The notes beneath the pieces are model-generated. The model had not been told where the DNA came from. It saw only the letters and a list, made by a program, of their open reading frames with translations, and did no database searches. DNA of 28,645 nucleotides, taken from RGIG3159 sp034927685 (GTDB lineage Bacteria; Bacillota; Clostridia; Oscillospirales; Oscillospiraceae). Numbering within the stretch: the first letter of the stretch is position 1; every line of letters begins with the position of its first letter. Positions 1 through 8,675 of the stretch are shown here, in pieces. The stretch lies in the NCBI GenBank assembly GCA_034927685.1, contig JAYFPO010000027.1, positions 1 to 28,645 of the forward strand, read 5' to 3'. A program made the translations under genes and the position numbers.

Positions 1-290
1 CTGGCCGTCTGTCAGCGCGTCAAATGCGGTTCTCGCCGCAGTAATGGCGGCTTCGTCCGTCAGGGCGATGGGTGCGGGAAGCGCTGTGATCTGGTCTTCC
101 ACTGTCTTTGCGGCCTTCAGGTTCGCGAGACTCGTTTCCGCCGCGGTCAGCGTGGCCGCATTGGTAACCAGCGCCTTCTGGATGTCGGTCAGCGCGTCAA
201 ACGCGGTTCTCGCCGCGGAAATGGCGGCTTCGTCCGTCAGGGCGATGGGTTCGGGAAGCGCCGTGATCTGGTCTTCCACGACCTTGTACG
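1..290 (-). repeat. 59-codon tandem repeat in the surface protein gene
   Basis: Two nearly identical copies lie 177 bases (59 codons) apart; for example GTCAGCGCGTCAAA occurs at 11 and 188, and CTGGTCTTCCAC at 91 and 268. The repeat encodes units of the form VEDQITALPxPIALTDEAA followed by a helix ending DALTD. The array continues past base 1, so the copy number is unknown. High nucleotide identity implies recent duplication or gene conversion. Confidence 0.85.
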
Positions 291-3200
291 GGGTGATGGT
301 ATATACCGCCGTAACTTCCAGATCCGTCTGCCCGATGGTATATGCGTTCCATGTACCGGTATAGCCTGCCTTGGATGGAACGGCAGGCTCCGCGACCGCG
401 TGCATTCCGACTTCAAATGCAGCCTTGCCGGCGACGGCGTCATCCGCCTTGAAGGTTACGGTTTTGGTCATAACAGCGGGCTGCCAGGTCAGATAGGGAT
501 CGCCGCCGTTGTAGGTAACCTCGCCGGAGTCGGCCGCGAATGCGGCGCCAAGGGTCTCGGCCAGCGCTTGCAGTTCGGCGGAGGTTTTCTTCGCCGCGAG
601 TGTGTCCGTGGCCTGCCCATCCAGATAATAGCAGTTGGTGACGGTCATGGCGCTCTTGTTGTATCCCAGCACGGAGGCGGGAACCGCGCTCCCGGCCACC
701 GTGATGATGCCGGTGGAATAGGCGTTTGTCAGGGTCGCGCCGCTCTGCCAGTTCACGCCCACAATACCGCCGACGCCATAAAAAGCGGAGGCACTGGCGG
801 AGGTGCTGTTGACCGTGCCGGTGTTGTAGACATTTTCCAGTGAACCCTTATTGTAGCCGACGATGCCGCCGACACCATTATAGGAGACGGTGCCAGTGGA
901 GGTCACCGTGCCGGCGTTATAGCAGTTCCGAATCACCTCGTTGGCGTTTGTGTTGCCCACAATGCCGCCGACTCCATAGCCGCCGGAGATGGCGCCCGTG
1001 TTGCCGCAGCGGTTGAAGTCCAGATAGACGCTGGCTGTGCTCCCACCGTAGCTGTATCCGAGGATCCCGCCGACGTCACACCTGGTGGCCGAATTTCCGG
1101 TCACGTCGCCGTTGTTCCGACAGTCGGTGAAGGCCGCTGCTTTGGCCACGCCGGCGATGCCGCCGAGGTAGCCGCCCTTGTTTTGCACGGCGCCATTGTT
1201 AACACATGACGCAACCTGGGTGCCGGCCGTACTGGAGAGGCCGAGGATCCCGCCGGTGCCGCCGACGCTGCTGCCGGTACCGTTCGTGCTGATTGCGCCG
1301 TTATTGACGCAGCCGGTCAGCGTAACGCCGCCGCCGTCATAGCCGAGAATCCCGCCCAGCACATTGCCGGTGCCGGTCAGTGCGCCGTTATTGACGCAGC
1401 GCAGAATGACAGTATCCTTGTCGCAGCGCCCAACGATGCCGCCGGAATAGGCGTTACAGGTAATGGTCGCGCGGTTGACGCAGTCTTCAATCGTGGAGGC
1501 CTCCGCCACGTTGCCCACGATACCGCCGACACCGCCGGAGCTGCTGGTACCGGTCACCGTGCCGGCAACGACGATGTTCTTCAGCGTTGCGCCCTTGATA
1601 TAGCCGAACAGGCCCAGCGTAGAGGAGCCGCTCAACGCCACCGTCAGCGTGTGCGACCCGCCGTCGAACGTACCGGCATAGGCCGTGCGGAACAGGCCAA
1701 TGGGCGCAAAGGACGTGCCGAGCGTAATGTCAGCCAGAACCTCGCCGCCGATGGCGGTGTTGCCGCCGACGTTGACCTGGTTCGCAAACCAGAGCATGTC
1801 GTTTTCCGTGCACAGGTCATAAAGTCCATTCCCGTCCGCGTCCGTCGGCGCGTTTGTGGCCATATAGGTCACCGCGTAGTTTTCCGTCAAAGTCTTTCCG
1901 TTGTAGGTATAAATCACCGTTGCAATTGTTTTTTTGGTATTCAGAATGACGGCATACTCCGCGGGATCCAGGATCACTGCTGTTGTTGACGCCTTGCCGT
2001 AGTATGCCTTTACGACCAGATTGTCGTATGAGAAGGACTCGTCTGCCGCAAACAACTGGTTGACGCCGGAGGTGTTCAGATCAATGGACAGCGCGACGTC
2101 CGGGATTACGTGGATCGCGATTTCAAAGCTGTATTCTGTGCCGCCGCGCGTACCGCTGATGACGATATTTGTGTCGTCGGTGGTCAGCGCCGTGGACGGC
2201 GACACACTGTAATCGTTGACCAGGGCTTTGGTGTTGTCCGAATAAGTCGCCCAGATCTCCATGCCGGTCGCGTCGAAGCTCTGGCCGGCGTAGTACGCCG
2301 TTACGGGCTGCGCGGTCAGCTCCACCTTGGTCACGGTCGCCGTGTCTGTCGTAAAGACACGGGGGATCGGGAAGCCGGTGACGTCGGTCACGCTGCCGGT
2401 GCTGCTGACGGCCACGGAGTAGCTCTTCATCATGGTATAAAGAGGCGTGCCCTCCGCCGCATAGGTCCAGTCCCGGGTGGTCCCGTTAATCTGCGTGAGG
2501 AAGCCGCTGCCGGTAAAGCCGTCCAGGCTGCCGAGCTCCGTCAGGCCGGACCCGGTGTAGCTGTATGCGCCAACATTGCCGGCGCCGGTCAGCCAAAAGC
2601 TGTTTTGGATGGTCATGCCGCCGTTTTGCGAGGCAAAGGCCGCGGATTTGCCGGAGCTTTGCGTCACATACCCGATGCTGTAGCAGTTGACGACCGTCGC
2701 CTCAGAACTGCCGATCACGCCGCCGGAGGCATTGGAATAGCCGTCGGCAATTCGCCCGAAGTTCACGCAGTTCTGGATCAGCGGCCTGTTCCAGCCCGCG
2801 CCCGCGATGCCGCCGCAGCCCTTGGCGTCTGTGTTCCGCACCGTGGCGAAGTTGATGCAGTTCAGGATGTAGGGCGCGGAACCGGACCCGCTTTCACTGT
2901 AGGCGCTGTGTCCCACCTTGCCGACAATGCCGCCGATGGAACGTCTGCCGTAGATGTAGCCGGCGACCGCCACGTTTTTGACGCCGAGCAGGGTCGGCGC
3001 GGTATTGTAGCCGTTGGAGGTGTCCGCGTCGTGCAGGCCGAGCCTGCCAATGAGGCCGACGGACTGGCTGTCGCCGAAGTTGCTGCCGTAGCTGTATCGG
3101 TTGCAATTGATGTTGTAGACCAGATGGCCCTGGCCGTCCAACTGGCCGCAGAACGAAGAGCTGAGGACGGTATAGGCGTCGGTCAGAGAGTGCGCCGCGT

Positions 3201-5532
3201 CCGTAAACAGCATCGGGTACTGGCCGCCGATGGGCATATAGTTGGCGCCGCTCCAGGTTTTAGTTGCGCTGTCGTAGATGCCGCCCATATCCAGATCCGC
3301 GTCCAGATAGATGGTGATTCCGTCGAAATCATATGCGCCGGTACTGAAGTCGTTGGTGGTCACCTGGTTGTACTGGCCGGTGGAGCCGGAGCCAACCATG
3401 GCGACGATCTTCCGGTTTTCCAGCGCGGCGTAGGTTTGCGGGGTATAGGATTCTGCGATACCGTCGCCGTCGATATCGTCCAGAATCGTCGTGATCTCGG
3501 CGTTGTAGATGCCGTTGACCATGGCGGCGAGGCCCATCAGCTCAGTCGGCTTCGACAGATGGAATTCCGTCTGGCCGTTCTTGTACCAGCTTACGTCAAT
3601 GGTCCGGCCGTCCCATGCGCCTGCGTTGGAGGACGTTGCCATCGGTGTCAGCGCGCAGCTGACGGTATTGTTTTCCAGTAAATTGGCGCCGTTCAGGGTC
3701 TTATAGCTGGTGTTGAGCGTGCTGTTGCAAAAAGCCATGACGCCCGTATCCGAGATGTTGAACTTGGCCGAGGAGGCGTAGTAACCATTTGCCCGGATGT
3801 AATAGGAGTAGGAATTGCCTACCGGAAGCCGCACGGTGTAATAGGGAGTGACGGCACCGGTCTCCGTGTCGGTTTCTGTCTTCTGTTCCGCGGAATAAAC
3901 CGTGCTCTCGTCCAGCGTCCATAGATGATTGGTGCTGCCGATTTCGGTCTCCGCTGCCGACAGCGGCACCACGCCGATGGACACATCGGCGGTTCCGGCA
4001 TCCACATAGAAATTGACGGGGAAGGTTGGCTCGCCGACCGTAAACGACTGGGTTTCCGCACTCCAGAGCGCCTGGAACTGCTCGCCGTTGACCGTGAAGA
4101 GATGGTCCTCGCCCGTGACGTAGAAGTAGAGCGTCTGGTTCCCATTCCGGTACCAGTTGGAAACCGTAGAGGAAATCACAAGCTGTTCGGCTTTGTCCAG
4201 ACCCTCCTGCACAAAGCCATATTCTGCTGTGCCGCCCTGATAGAAGAGACTGCTGCCGCCATCCATGTAGACGGAATAGGAGGACGCTTCCGCCGAAAGC
4301 AGCGTCGTATCGAAGGCCATGCGGTAGACCGCCTTGCCGTCTGCATTCTGGCGGGATGCCGTGATGGCCGCGTCGTTGACGCCTGCCGTATAAGTCGCGC
4401 CGTTGTAGCCTGTGGTATTGCCCGCGGCGTTTGTGTCGATGTAGGTGCGCAGCGAGCCGCCGGTCACGATCAGCTTGCCACCGGAGGCGTCGTTGCCGGC
4501 GGCATAGCCGCCCCCGCCCACCGCCGCACCGGAATAGTCTACATTGATATTGAGATTGGCATACGGGCCGACGCTGACTACCGTGCCGGACGAAGCGCCG
4601 CCCGAGCCGGCGGAGCCACCGATGACAGCGCCGCGGGAATTGGAAATCAGGTTGAATGTACCGGCCGTAAAGGTGACGGCGCCCGGCGCGGTCTCGACGC
4701 TGCCGGATCCGGAGCCGGCGCCGATCAGCGCGCCCTGTTTGGTGCCCTTGGCGAAGATCTTCATCGCGGTGGAATTGGCGTCGCCAAAGGTGATATCACC
4801 GTTCAGTTCACCGCTGCTGCCGCCGAAGCCGGCGCCTTGCGCGCTTTTGTAGAAGTAGAGGGTGCCGTCGCCGTTGAGCAGCAGGCCGCTGCCCTGGGCC
4901 ACATGGATCGCGGCCGGATTACTCCCGCCACCGATGTTGTATTCCAGAACGTTGATACCCGCAAGGGTCAGCGTGTTCCCTGCTCCGGTAAAGCCGACGA
5001 TGCCCATACCCTGCGCAGTTGTGGCATTCGTGTAGGAGGTAGTGTTCGACACATAGACATTTTGCAGCGTCAGCTTTGCGCCGCCGCTTGTCAGTCCGGA
5101 GCAGTCGAAAAAGAGCTCTCTGTTGGGCGTGGTCGTCATCGCGCAGCTGGCGTCCCATGCCGCACCGTTGCCCACGATGATAACGGCCTCCGTGGTGGCA
5201 ATCGTGATGACGCCGGCGGCATTCGCCGCAAGCTGATAGGTACCGCCTGCAGAGATTGTTTCGCCGCCGTTCAGCGCCACATCCATGGCGCCCAACAGCC
5301 GCGGGGCAGAATCTAGCGCCTCCGCGGGTTCTGTCTCGGGTTCTGTCGCGGGTTCCGTCGTGGGTTCCGTCGTGGGTTCCGTCGTGGGCTCCTCTGCGGC
5401 TTGTGTTTCTGCTGCGGCTTGTTCTGTCGCAGCCGCCGGGGTTTCGTCGGCATACGCCGTCACCGTCAGCCCGGAAAACAGGCTGACGACCAAGGCAATT
5501 GCCAGCAGCAGCGACAACAGTCTTCTTTTCAT
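1..5532 (-). CDS. Giant secreted surface protein with GLUG and Ig-like repeats (3' end outside window)
   Basis: One frame stays open from an ATG at 5532 to base 1, 1844 codons, with no stop; the C-terminus lies beyond the window. AAGGAGAG lies just upstream of the ATG. The N-terminus is a signal peptide (MKRRLLSLLLAIALVVSLFS, ending about AYA-DE). A T/E/P-rich linker follows at residues 49-68, then Gly/Ser-rich beta-strand segments. GLUG-like repeats (GGIVG...NCVNNG type) cluster near residues 825-985 and 1330-1605. Two bacterial Ig-like (Big_3-type) segments lie near 1063-1115 and 1140-1225, an InlB/Flg_new-like repeat near 1690-1745, and helical 59-residue repeats start near 1748. Such modules are known from adhesins and wall-associated proteins of gut Clostridia. 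A cell-surface role is inferred; the ligand and the anchoring signal are not visible. It starts 202 bases downstream of the ExbD-like gene, with no clear terminator between. Confidence 0.9.
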   Translation of the reverse strand, partial: MKRRLLSLLLAIALVVSLFSGLTVTAYADETPAAATEQAAAETQAAEEPTTEPTTEPTTEPATEPETEPAEALDSAPRLLGAMDVALNGGETISAGGTYQLAANAAGVITIATTEAVIIVGNGAAWDASCAMTTTPNRELFFDCSGLTSGGAKLTLQNVYVSNTTSYTNATTAQGMGIVGFTGAGNTLTLAGINVLEYNIGGGSNPAAIHVAQGSGLLLNGDGTLYFYKSAQGAGFGGSSGELNGDITFGDANSTAMKIFAKGTKQGALIGAGSGSGSVETAPGAVTFTAGTFNLISNSRGAVIGGSAGSGGASSGTVVSVGPYANLNINVDYSGAAVGGGGYAAGNDASGGKLIVTGGSLRTYIDTNAAGNTTGYNGATYTAGVNDAAITASRQNADGKAVYRMAFDTTLLSAEASSYSVYMDGGSSLFYQGGTAEYGFVQEGLDKAEQLVISSTVSNWYRNGNQTLYFYVTGEDHLFTVNGEQFQALWSAETQSFTVGEPTFPVNFYVDAGTADVSIGVVPLSAAETEIGSTNHLWTLDESTVYSAEQKTETDTETGAVTPYYTVRLPVGNSYSYYIRANGYYASSAKFNISDTGVMAFCNSTLNTSYKTLNGANLLENNTVSCALTPMATSSNAGAWDGRTIDVSWYKNGQTEFHLSKPTELMGLAAMVNGIYNAEITTILDDIDGDGIAESYTPQTYAALENRKIVAMVGSGSTGQYNQVTTNDFSTGAYDFDGITIYLDADLDMGGIYDSATKTWSGANYMPIGGQYPMLFTDAAHSLTDAYTVLSSSFCGQLDGQGHLVYNINCNRYSYGSNFGDSQSVGLIGRLGLHDADTSNGYNTAPTLLGVKNVAVAGYIYGRRSIGGIVGKVGHSAYSESGSGSAPYILNCINFATVRNTDAKGCGGIAGAGWNRPLIQNCVNFGRIADGYSNASGGVIGSSEATVVNCYSIGYVTQSSGKSAAFASQNGGMTIQNSFWLTGAGNVGAYSYTGSGLTELGSLDGFTGSGFLTQINGTTRDWTYAAEGTPLYTMMKSYSVAVSSTGSVTDVTGFPIPRVFTTDTATVTKVELTAQPVTAYYAGQSFDATGMEIWATYSDNTKALVNDYSVSPSTALTTDDTNIVISGTRGGTEYSFEIAIHVIPDVALSIDLNTSGVNQLFAADESFSYDNLVVKAYYGKASTTAVILDPAEYAVILNTKKTIATVIYTYNGKTLTENYAVTYMATNAPTDADGNGLYDLCTENDMLWFANQVNVGGNTAIGGEVLADITLGTSFAPIGLFRTAYAGTFDGGSHTLTVALSGSSTLGLFGYIKGATLKNIVVAGTVTGTSSSGGVGGIVGNVAEASTIEDCVNRATITCNAYSGGIVGRCDKDTVILRCVNNGALTGTGNVLGGILGYDGGGVTLTGCVNNGAISTNGTGSSVGGTGGILGLSSTAGTQVASCVNNGAVQNKGGYLGGIAGVAKAAAFTDCRNNGDVTGNSATRCDVGGILGYSYGGSTASVYLDFNRCGNTGAISGGYGVGGIVGNTNANEVIRNCYNAGTVTSTGTVSYNGVGGIVGYNKGSLENVYNTGTVNSTSASASAFYGVGGIVGVNWQSGATLTNAYSTGIITVAGSAVPASVLGYNKSAMTVTNCYYLDGQATDTLAAKKTSAELQALAETLGAAFAADSGEVTYNGGDPYLTWQPAVMTKTVTFKADDAVAGKAAFEVGMHAVAEPAVPSKAGYTGTWNAYTIGQTDLEVTAVYTITPYKVVEDQITALPEPIALTDEAAISAARTAFDALTDIQKALVTNAATLTAAETSLANLKAAKTVEDQITALPAPIALTDEAAITAARTAFDALTDGQ
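5329..5388 (-). repeat. 12-base repeats coding a TEP-rich linker
   Basis: Five 12-base units (TTCCGTCGTGGG and variants on the plus strand) encode repeated TTEP/ATEP/TETEP-type residues at about 49-68 of the surface protein, just after the signal peptide. Such Pro/Thr/Glu linkers usually separate a surface protein from the membrane or wall. Perfect short repeats like this are prone to slippage. Confidence 0.8.
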
Positions 5533-5734
5533 ACGTGCTCTCTCCTTTTGTCTTAAATTTTCGTTACCTTTTCCGTCAGGCCTTGTTTGAAAATGTAAGC
5601 ACTTCCCAGCGGCAGATTTTTTCCTCCAACGCTTGCATGATTTTCCATGAAAACACTGTACTTTCTGCATCAAATCACCTTATCTGGAGAAGAAATCTCG
5701 CGCCGCCGGCCATACTGCAATGTTCGAACAAGGT

Positions 5735-6076
5735 CTAATTTCCGGATTCCATGATGTAGAGATTTCCGTCTTCGTCCGCGTACACCGTACCGTATTCGTG
5801 CAGACCGGATTGATCCACGGGTACGCTGTCCTCTTTTTCCACGGTGGAGAGGCTCTGTGTTTCCGCCGGCAGCTCCTCCATTTCCTGCTCGCTGAGCGCC
5901 GAGTTCGGCGTGGTCGCGCCGACGTCCACGTTCCACGCGACGATCAGCGCCAGCATAATCCCGACCGCCAGTACCAGCATGGCGTCTACCAGGTTGGCCA
6001 CCAGCTCCATGGGGTTAACATCTCCCTGCACGGTAAAGTCGTCGGAGATCCGTGTCCGGCTCAGTCGCTTTTGCAT
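5735..6076 (-). CDS. ExbD-like small membrane protein, DUF2149-type
   Basis: 113 residues starting at the ATG at 6076, preceded by GGAGGAAC. The frame is open further upstream, but that part overlaps the ExbB-like gene and is not believed. A short N-terminus leads into NPMELVANLVDAMLVLAVG and a single membrane segment at about residues 25-46, followed by a roughly 65-residue acidic external tail. Asp31 sits where ExbD/TolR/MotB proteins keep the aspartate that carries protons, and the LVDAMLVL context matches theirs. DUF2149 proteins are known to sit next to MotA/TolQ/ExbB proteins in anaerobes and archaea. Its start overlaps the stop of the ExbB-like gene by 16 bases, so translation is probably coupled. 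Inferred role: second subunit of an ion-driven motor. The tail is shorter than a typical ExbD periplasmic domain. Confidence 0.75.
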   Translation of the reverse strand: MQKRLSRTRISDDFTVQGDVNPMELVANLVDAMLVLAVGIMLALIVAWNVDVGATTPNSALSEQEMEELPAETQSLSTVEKEDSVPVDQSGLHEYGTVYADEDGNLYIMESGN

Positions 6077-6720
6077 GACGGTTCCTCCTTTGGGCGGGAC
6101 TTTTCCACGTCCAGCACGCATTCCGCCAGCGATTCCAGAAGGGACATGTAGTTCCCATACCAGGTCTTGCGGATCATCGAGATCACAAGCGCGGCCGCGG
6201 CGCTGATCAAACCGGCCACCGTGGTATCGAACGCGACCAGGAGGGAGTTCGACAGCGTATAGGTGTCGCCCTGTCCCAATGCGATGATGCCGGGGCCAAG
6301 GGGAATCAGCGTGCCCATCAGGCCGAACATCGGCCCCAGCTTCGCGATGAGATCTGTGATCTTGACGATCCGGTTGTAGTGGCCTTTTTCTTCCTCCAGC
6401 AGGCGGATTGCCAGCGCCTCGCGCATGGTGTCCGTCAAGTCGGGATGCCGGGTCAGTTCCGTCAGCATGGCCTTTTGCCGTTTCAGCAAACCGCTTTCCG
6501 CAATACACTGTGCCGTGGGCTGCGCCTGCGCTCGCAGCGCATCCACCAGCGCGGGCAGCTTTACCCGCAGCTTGCGGCGCTCCGTGAACACCTCTACGAC
6601 AAGACTTCCCAGGAGTATGATTGACGCCGCAATGGTCAGAACCAGAAACAGCAGGTCAGGCAGCAGCAGCCCGTCCGAGATCGCGCGCAGGACGCTGCTG
6701 AGTTCAGATGTATTCAACAT
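6061..6720 (-). CDS. MotA/TolQ/ExbB-family proton channel protein
   Basis: 219 residues. Membrane segments lie at about 20-44, 128-150 and 158-183. The family core KLGPMFGLMGTLIPLGPGI (128-146) is followed by AFDTTVAGLISAAAALVIS, the usual order for ExbB/TolQ. The cytoplasmic loop (45-127) is charged and helical, also as in the family. I chose the ATG at 6720; a TTG at 6741 would add seven residues but has no ribosome binding site. GAAAGG overlaps the stop of the previous gene, somewhat far from the ATG. The gene sits between an exported anchored protein and an ExbD-like protein, so the pair probably forms a pmf-driven complex acting on exported partners rather than a flagellar motor; no flagellar genes are present. 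Confidence 0.85.
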   Translation of the reverse strand: MLNTSELSSVLRAISDGLLLPDLLFLVLTIAASIILLGSLVVEVFTERRKLRVKLPALVDALRAQAQPTAQCIAESGLLKRQKAMLTELTRHPDLTDTMREALAIRLLEEEKGHYNRIVKITDLIAKLGPMFGLMGTLIPLGPGIIALGQGDTYTLSNSLLVAFDTTVAGLISAAAALVISMIRKTWYGNYMSLLESLAECVLDVEKSRPKEEPSCKSD

Positions 6721-6737
6721 AATGTCTGCATTGCCTT

Positions 6738-8411
6738 TCAAAATTCATGTTTGTATTTCCAGAACATGCCGCCGCCGCCGATCAGAAACAGCAGCAGCGC
6801 ACATAACAGCGCCAGCGTTTGCAGGGGATTGTCCTGTACGTTCAAAAGCAGTGCGGAGCCGCCCGGCGATCCGGAGTCGGAAGAAGCCGTGCCGGCGGAA
6901 GCGGCCTGTGCGCTGCCAATCGTGCTGCCGGACGTGCTGCCGATCGAAATGCGGGTCGCACGAACCAGCGCGGGCGCCGCTGTCTCCACGGCGCCGAGAG
7001 CCGCTGTCTCCGTTTCGGTCTCCGCCGGAGTCTCGGATTCTGCCTGCATTTCCTCCTGCAGCAGCGGGATTGTGTCGCTGAGAATCTGGTCCGCGGTGAT
7101 GTACACATTGGGTTCCTCTGTCTTTGGCCGCTGGGGATTGCCGGTATCCGTGGGGGTGATTTCGTTGCCTACCTCTCCGCCGTTCTCAGCGTTGCCTGCC
7201 TCTCCGCCGTTCTCAGCGTTGCCTGCTTCCCCGCCGTTCTCTGCGTTGCCGGCTTCGCCGTTCTCTCCGCTGCCGGTTTCTCCGCTGCCGTCTCCGCCGG
7301 GAATTTCACCGCTTCCGCCGGTCCCGCCGCCTTCTTCGCTGCCACTTCCCGTTCCTGTTCCGCCGCCGCCGGTTTCTTCCTGCGCGTCATTCTTCACCGT
7401 GACGGTCAGACTGCTGGTAATGTCAATGGGATTGCCGGACTCGTCCCGGAAGTCGTCGAAATGAACTGAAATGGTCGCCGTGCCTTCGCCGACCGCGACG
7501 AGCTTCCATTGCCCGCTCTCATAGGCCACTTTGGCAACCGATTCGTTGTCGGATTCCCAGCGGAGGCCGCTTAGAATGGCATTTGTGATGACCGGATCGC
7601 CCTGCAGGACGGCGGCGCCGTCCTGATAGCCGACGGAGACCGACAGCGTATGGTCCGCGCTGACCTTCAGTTCCAAATCGCCCTCCACGTTCAGGGAAGG
7701 GGAGCCCTTCAGCTGGATGTCCACCGCGTTGACATATTTGGCGGACTGCGACGCCATAATTTCATAGGGTGTTGTCTGCCCATAGAGCAGGCGCAGCCGC
7801 TTTCTGCTGGTTCTGCCCTCACCGTCGTGCCAGGCCTCGTTGAACGTCTCTCCGTAGCTGTACCGCGCCCAGCTGTCGTAGATTGCCAGCATGGGTTCGA
7901 CCTGCTCGGCGGAGCTGATTACGGCGTCGTAATTGGTCAGCGTAATGGCCCTGCCGCCGCCGGCGCTCTGCTTTGCGTATTCCGCGAGGTTGCGGTAACT
8001 GTATCTCGTTTCAAATAAAAAAGAACCGGAACGGGAAGTCCAGTAACCGGAGCCGGAGTCTGCCGTATGAAACTGATAGAAGGCCACCTCATCCGTGTTG
8101 AACACGCCGGCCTGTGCCAGAATTGTGGAAAGTCGGATGCCGGAGGCCTTGTCATAAACCACTGACGGCTTGTTGTCCACAAAGGAATACACCGCCTCAT
8201 AGTCCATCATGCTCTCCAGCTCCGCGAGCGACAGTACTTTTTTTTCATAATACGGCCCGCCGAAATATCCGACCCGGATGGTCAGGGAGTCGGCGGAGAA
8301 GCCGCTGTCAGTCTCAGCTCCGTCGGACAGCGCCAGAACGCAGGGCGTAAGCAGCAAAAAAACCAGGAGGATCGCGCCGATCCGAAGCAGCTTGCGCGCT
8401 TTTTTTTCCAA
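6738..8411 (-). CDS. Exported membrane-anchored protein: sulfite-oxidase-like domain, Ig-like domain, G/E/N linker, C-terminal TM
   Basis: 557 residues. The start is a TTG at 8411 because GAGGAGGAA lies 6 bases upstream; no in-frame ATG fits. Residues 1-24 are a signal peptide. Residues about 30-235 carry the layout of the oxidoreductase molybdopterin-binding (sulfite oxidase) fold: LSLAELESMM, then GIRLSTILAQAGV, then VAFYQFHTADSGSGYW. No cofactor cysteine is evident. A Big_2-type Ig-like domain follows (WESDNESVAKV, then EGTATISV), then a low-complexity linker with GEAGNAENG repeats. The last 30 residues hold one membrane helix and the short positive tail KYKHEF. The protein would sit outside the cell, tethered by its C-terminus. 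It is the first gene of the unit that continues with the ExbB- and ExbD-like genes. The fold is inferred; binding of a ligand instead of catalysis is a guess. Confidence 0.75.
   Translation of the reverse strand: MEKKARKLLRIGAILLVFLLLTPCVLALSDGAETDSGFSADSLTIRVGYFGGPYYEKKVLSLAELESMMDYEAVYSFVDNKPSVVYDKASGIRLSTILAQAGVFNTDEVAFYQFHTADSGSGYWTSRSGSFLFETRYSYRNLAEYAKQSAGGGRAITLTNYDAVISSAEQVEPMLAIYDSWARYSYGETFNEAWHDGEGRTSRKRLRLLYGQTTPYEIMASQSAKYVNAVDIQLKGSPSLNVEGDLELKVSADHTLSVSVGYQDGAAVLQGDPVITNAILSGLRWESDNESVAKVAYESGQWKLVAVGEGTATISVHFDDFRDESGNPIDITSSLTVTVKNDAQEETGGGGTGTGSGSEEGGGTGGSGEIPGGDGSGETGSGENGEAGNAENGGEAGNAENGGEAGNAENGGEVGNEITPTDTGNPQRPKTEEPNVYITADQILSDTIPLLQEEMQAESETPAETETETAALGAVETAAPALVRATRISIGSTSGSTIGSAQAASAGTASSDSGSPGGSALLLNVQDNPLQTLALLCALLLFLIGGGGMFWKYKHEF
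7173..7253 (-). repeat. 27-base tandem repeats coding GEAGNAENG
   Basis: Three 27-base units at 7173-7199, 7200-7226 and 7227-7253; the first two are identical and a degenerate fourth follows. They encode nine-residue GEAGNAENG units in the flexible linker between the Ig-like domain and the C-terminal membrane helix. The copy number probably varies between strains. Confidence 0.85.
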
Positions 8412-8453
8412 GCATCGTTCCTCCTCATAATTCAAATGCGTTATTCTCGTTAA

Positions 8454-8482
8454 AGTATAACAAAATTATTTTTTTTAGTCAA
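8454..8482 (-). promoter_or_regulatory. Near-consensus sigma-70 promoter for the 8411 unit
   Basis: On the minus strand TTGACT (8482-8477) and TATACT (8459-8454) are separated by exactly 17 bases in an A/T-rich spacer. The -10 ends 42 bases before the TTG start of the exported protein gene. This makes 8411-5735 a transcription unit separate from the ABC transporter unit upstream. Confidence 0.75.
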
Positions 8483-8493
8483 CACAAATGTTG
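8480..8493. promoter_or_regulatory. Inverted repeat overlapping the -35 box, candidate operator
   Basis: CAACA-CAAA-TGTTG is a perfect 5-base inverted repeat with a 4-base centre. It touches the upstream edge of the -35 box of the preceding promoter. The position would suit a repressor or a class II activator. The regulator is not in the window. Confidence 0.4.
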
Positions 8494-8574
8494 GGCTTTT
8501 TTACCAAATTGCGGTGCAGAAAACCAAGAGAATACGGCAAAAGGCAAAAAAGGGCTGCCGCAAAACAGGACGCG

Positions 8575-8615
8575 AAGGAATCAACATCCTTGTCGGGCGG
8601 AGAGCATCCGCCCGA
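8575..8615 (-). other. Two adjacent hairpins between the lipoprotein gene and the 8411 promoter
   Basis: A perfect 9-bp stem (8593-8601 with 8607-8615, CGGGCGGA arms, 5-base loop) lies next to a 5-bp stem (AAGGA 8575-8579 with TCCTT 8587-8591). They lie 60-100 bases after the stop of the lipoprotein gene. No U-tract follows directly, so this is a weak terminator or an RNA-processing element rather than a classical intrinsic terminator. The remainder of 8412-8675 holds the promoter and no gene. Confidence 0.4.
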
Positions 8616-8675
8616 ACGGAAGGAGTTTTCCAACGTACCGGATTTTGTGACAGCACATTTTGTCGTATCGAAGCA

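Noticed and set aside
2110..3681. 523-codon plus-strand open frame
   Set aside because: It lies in exact codon register opposite the giant surface protein; its translation is low-complexity A/G/R/V-rich with no domain, and the minus strand has signal peptide, GLUG and Ig-like repeats.
3925..5316. 463-codon plus-strand open frame
   Set aside because: Antisense shadow of the same surface protein gene; no ribosome site and no recognisable domain.
5533..5734. Possible riboswitch or promoter before the surface protein gene
   Set aside because: No convincing -35/-10 pair, terminator or riboswitch core was found; the gene may be co-transcribed with the ExbD-like gene.
5735..6508. Longer version (257 codons) of the ExbD-like gene
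   Set aside because: The upstream extension overlaps the ExbB-like gene in another frame and is Arg/His-rich; the ATG at 6076 has a proper ribosome site and yields the family-length protein.
7173..7253. CRISPR-like regular repeats
   Set aside because: The 27-base units are contiguous without spacers and are in-frame coding repeats.
6751..7469. Overlapping plus-strand frames of 237 and 216 codons
   Set aside because: They are opposite the repetitive linker of the anchored exported protein; proline/serine-rich composition mirrors the G/E/N repeats.
8412..8675. Possible cobalamin or molybdenum-cofactor riboswitch in the leader of the exported protein gene
   Set aside because: The promoter lies only 42 bases before the start codon, so no room remains for a riboswitch in that transcript, and no B12-box or Moco-type core is visible.
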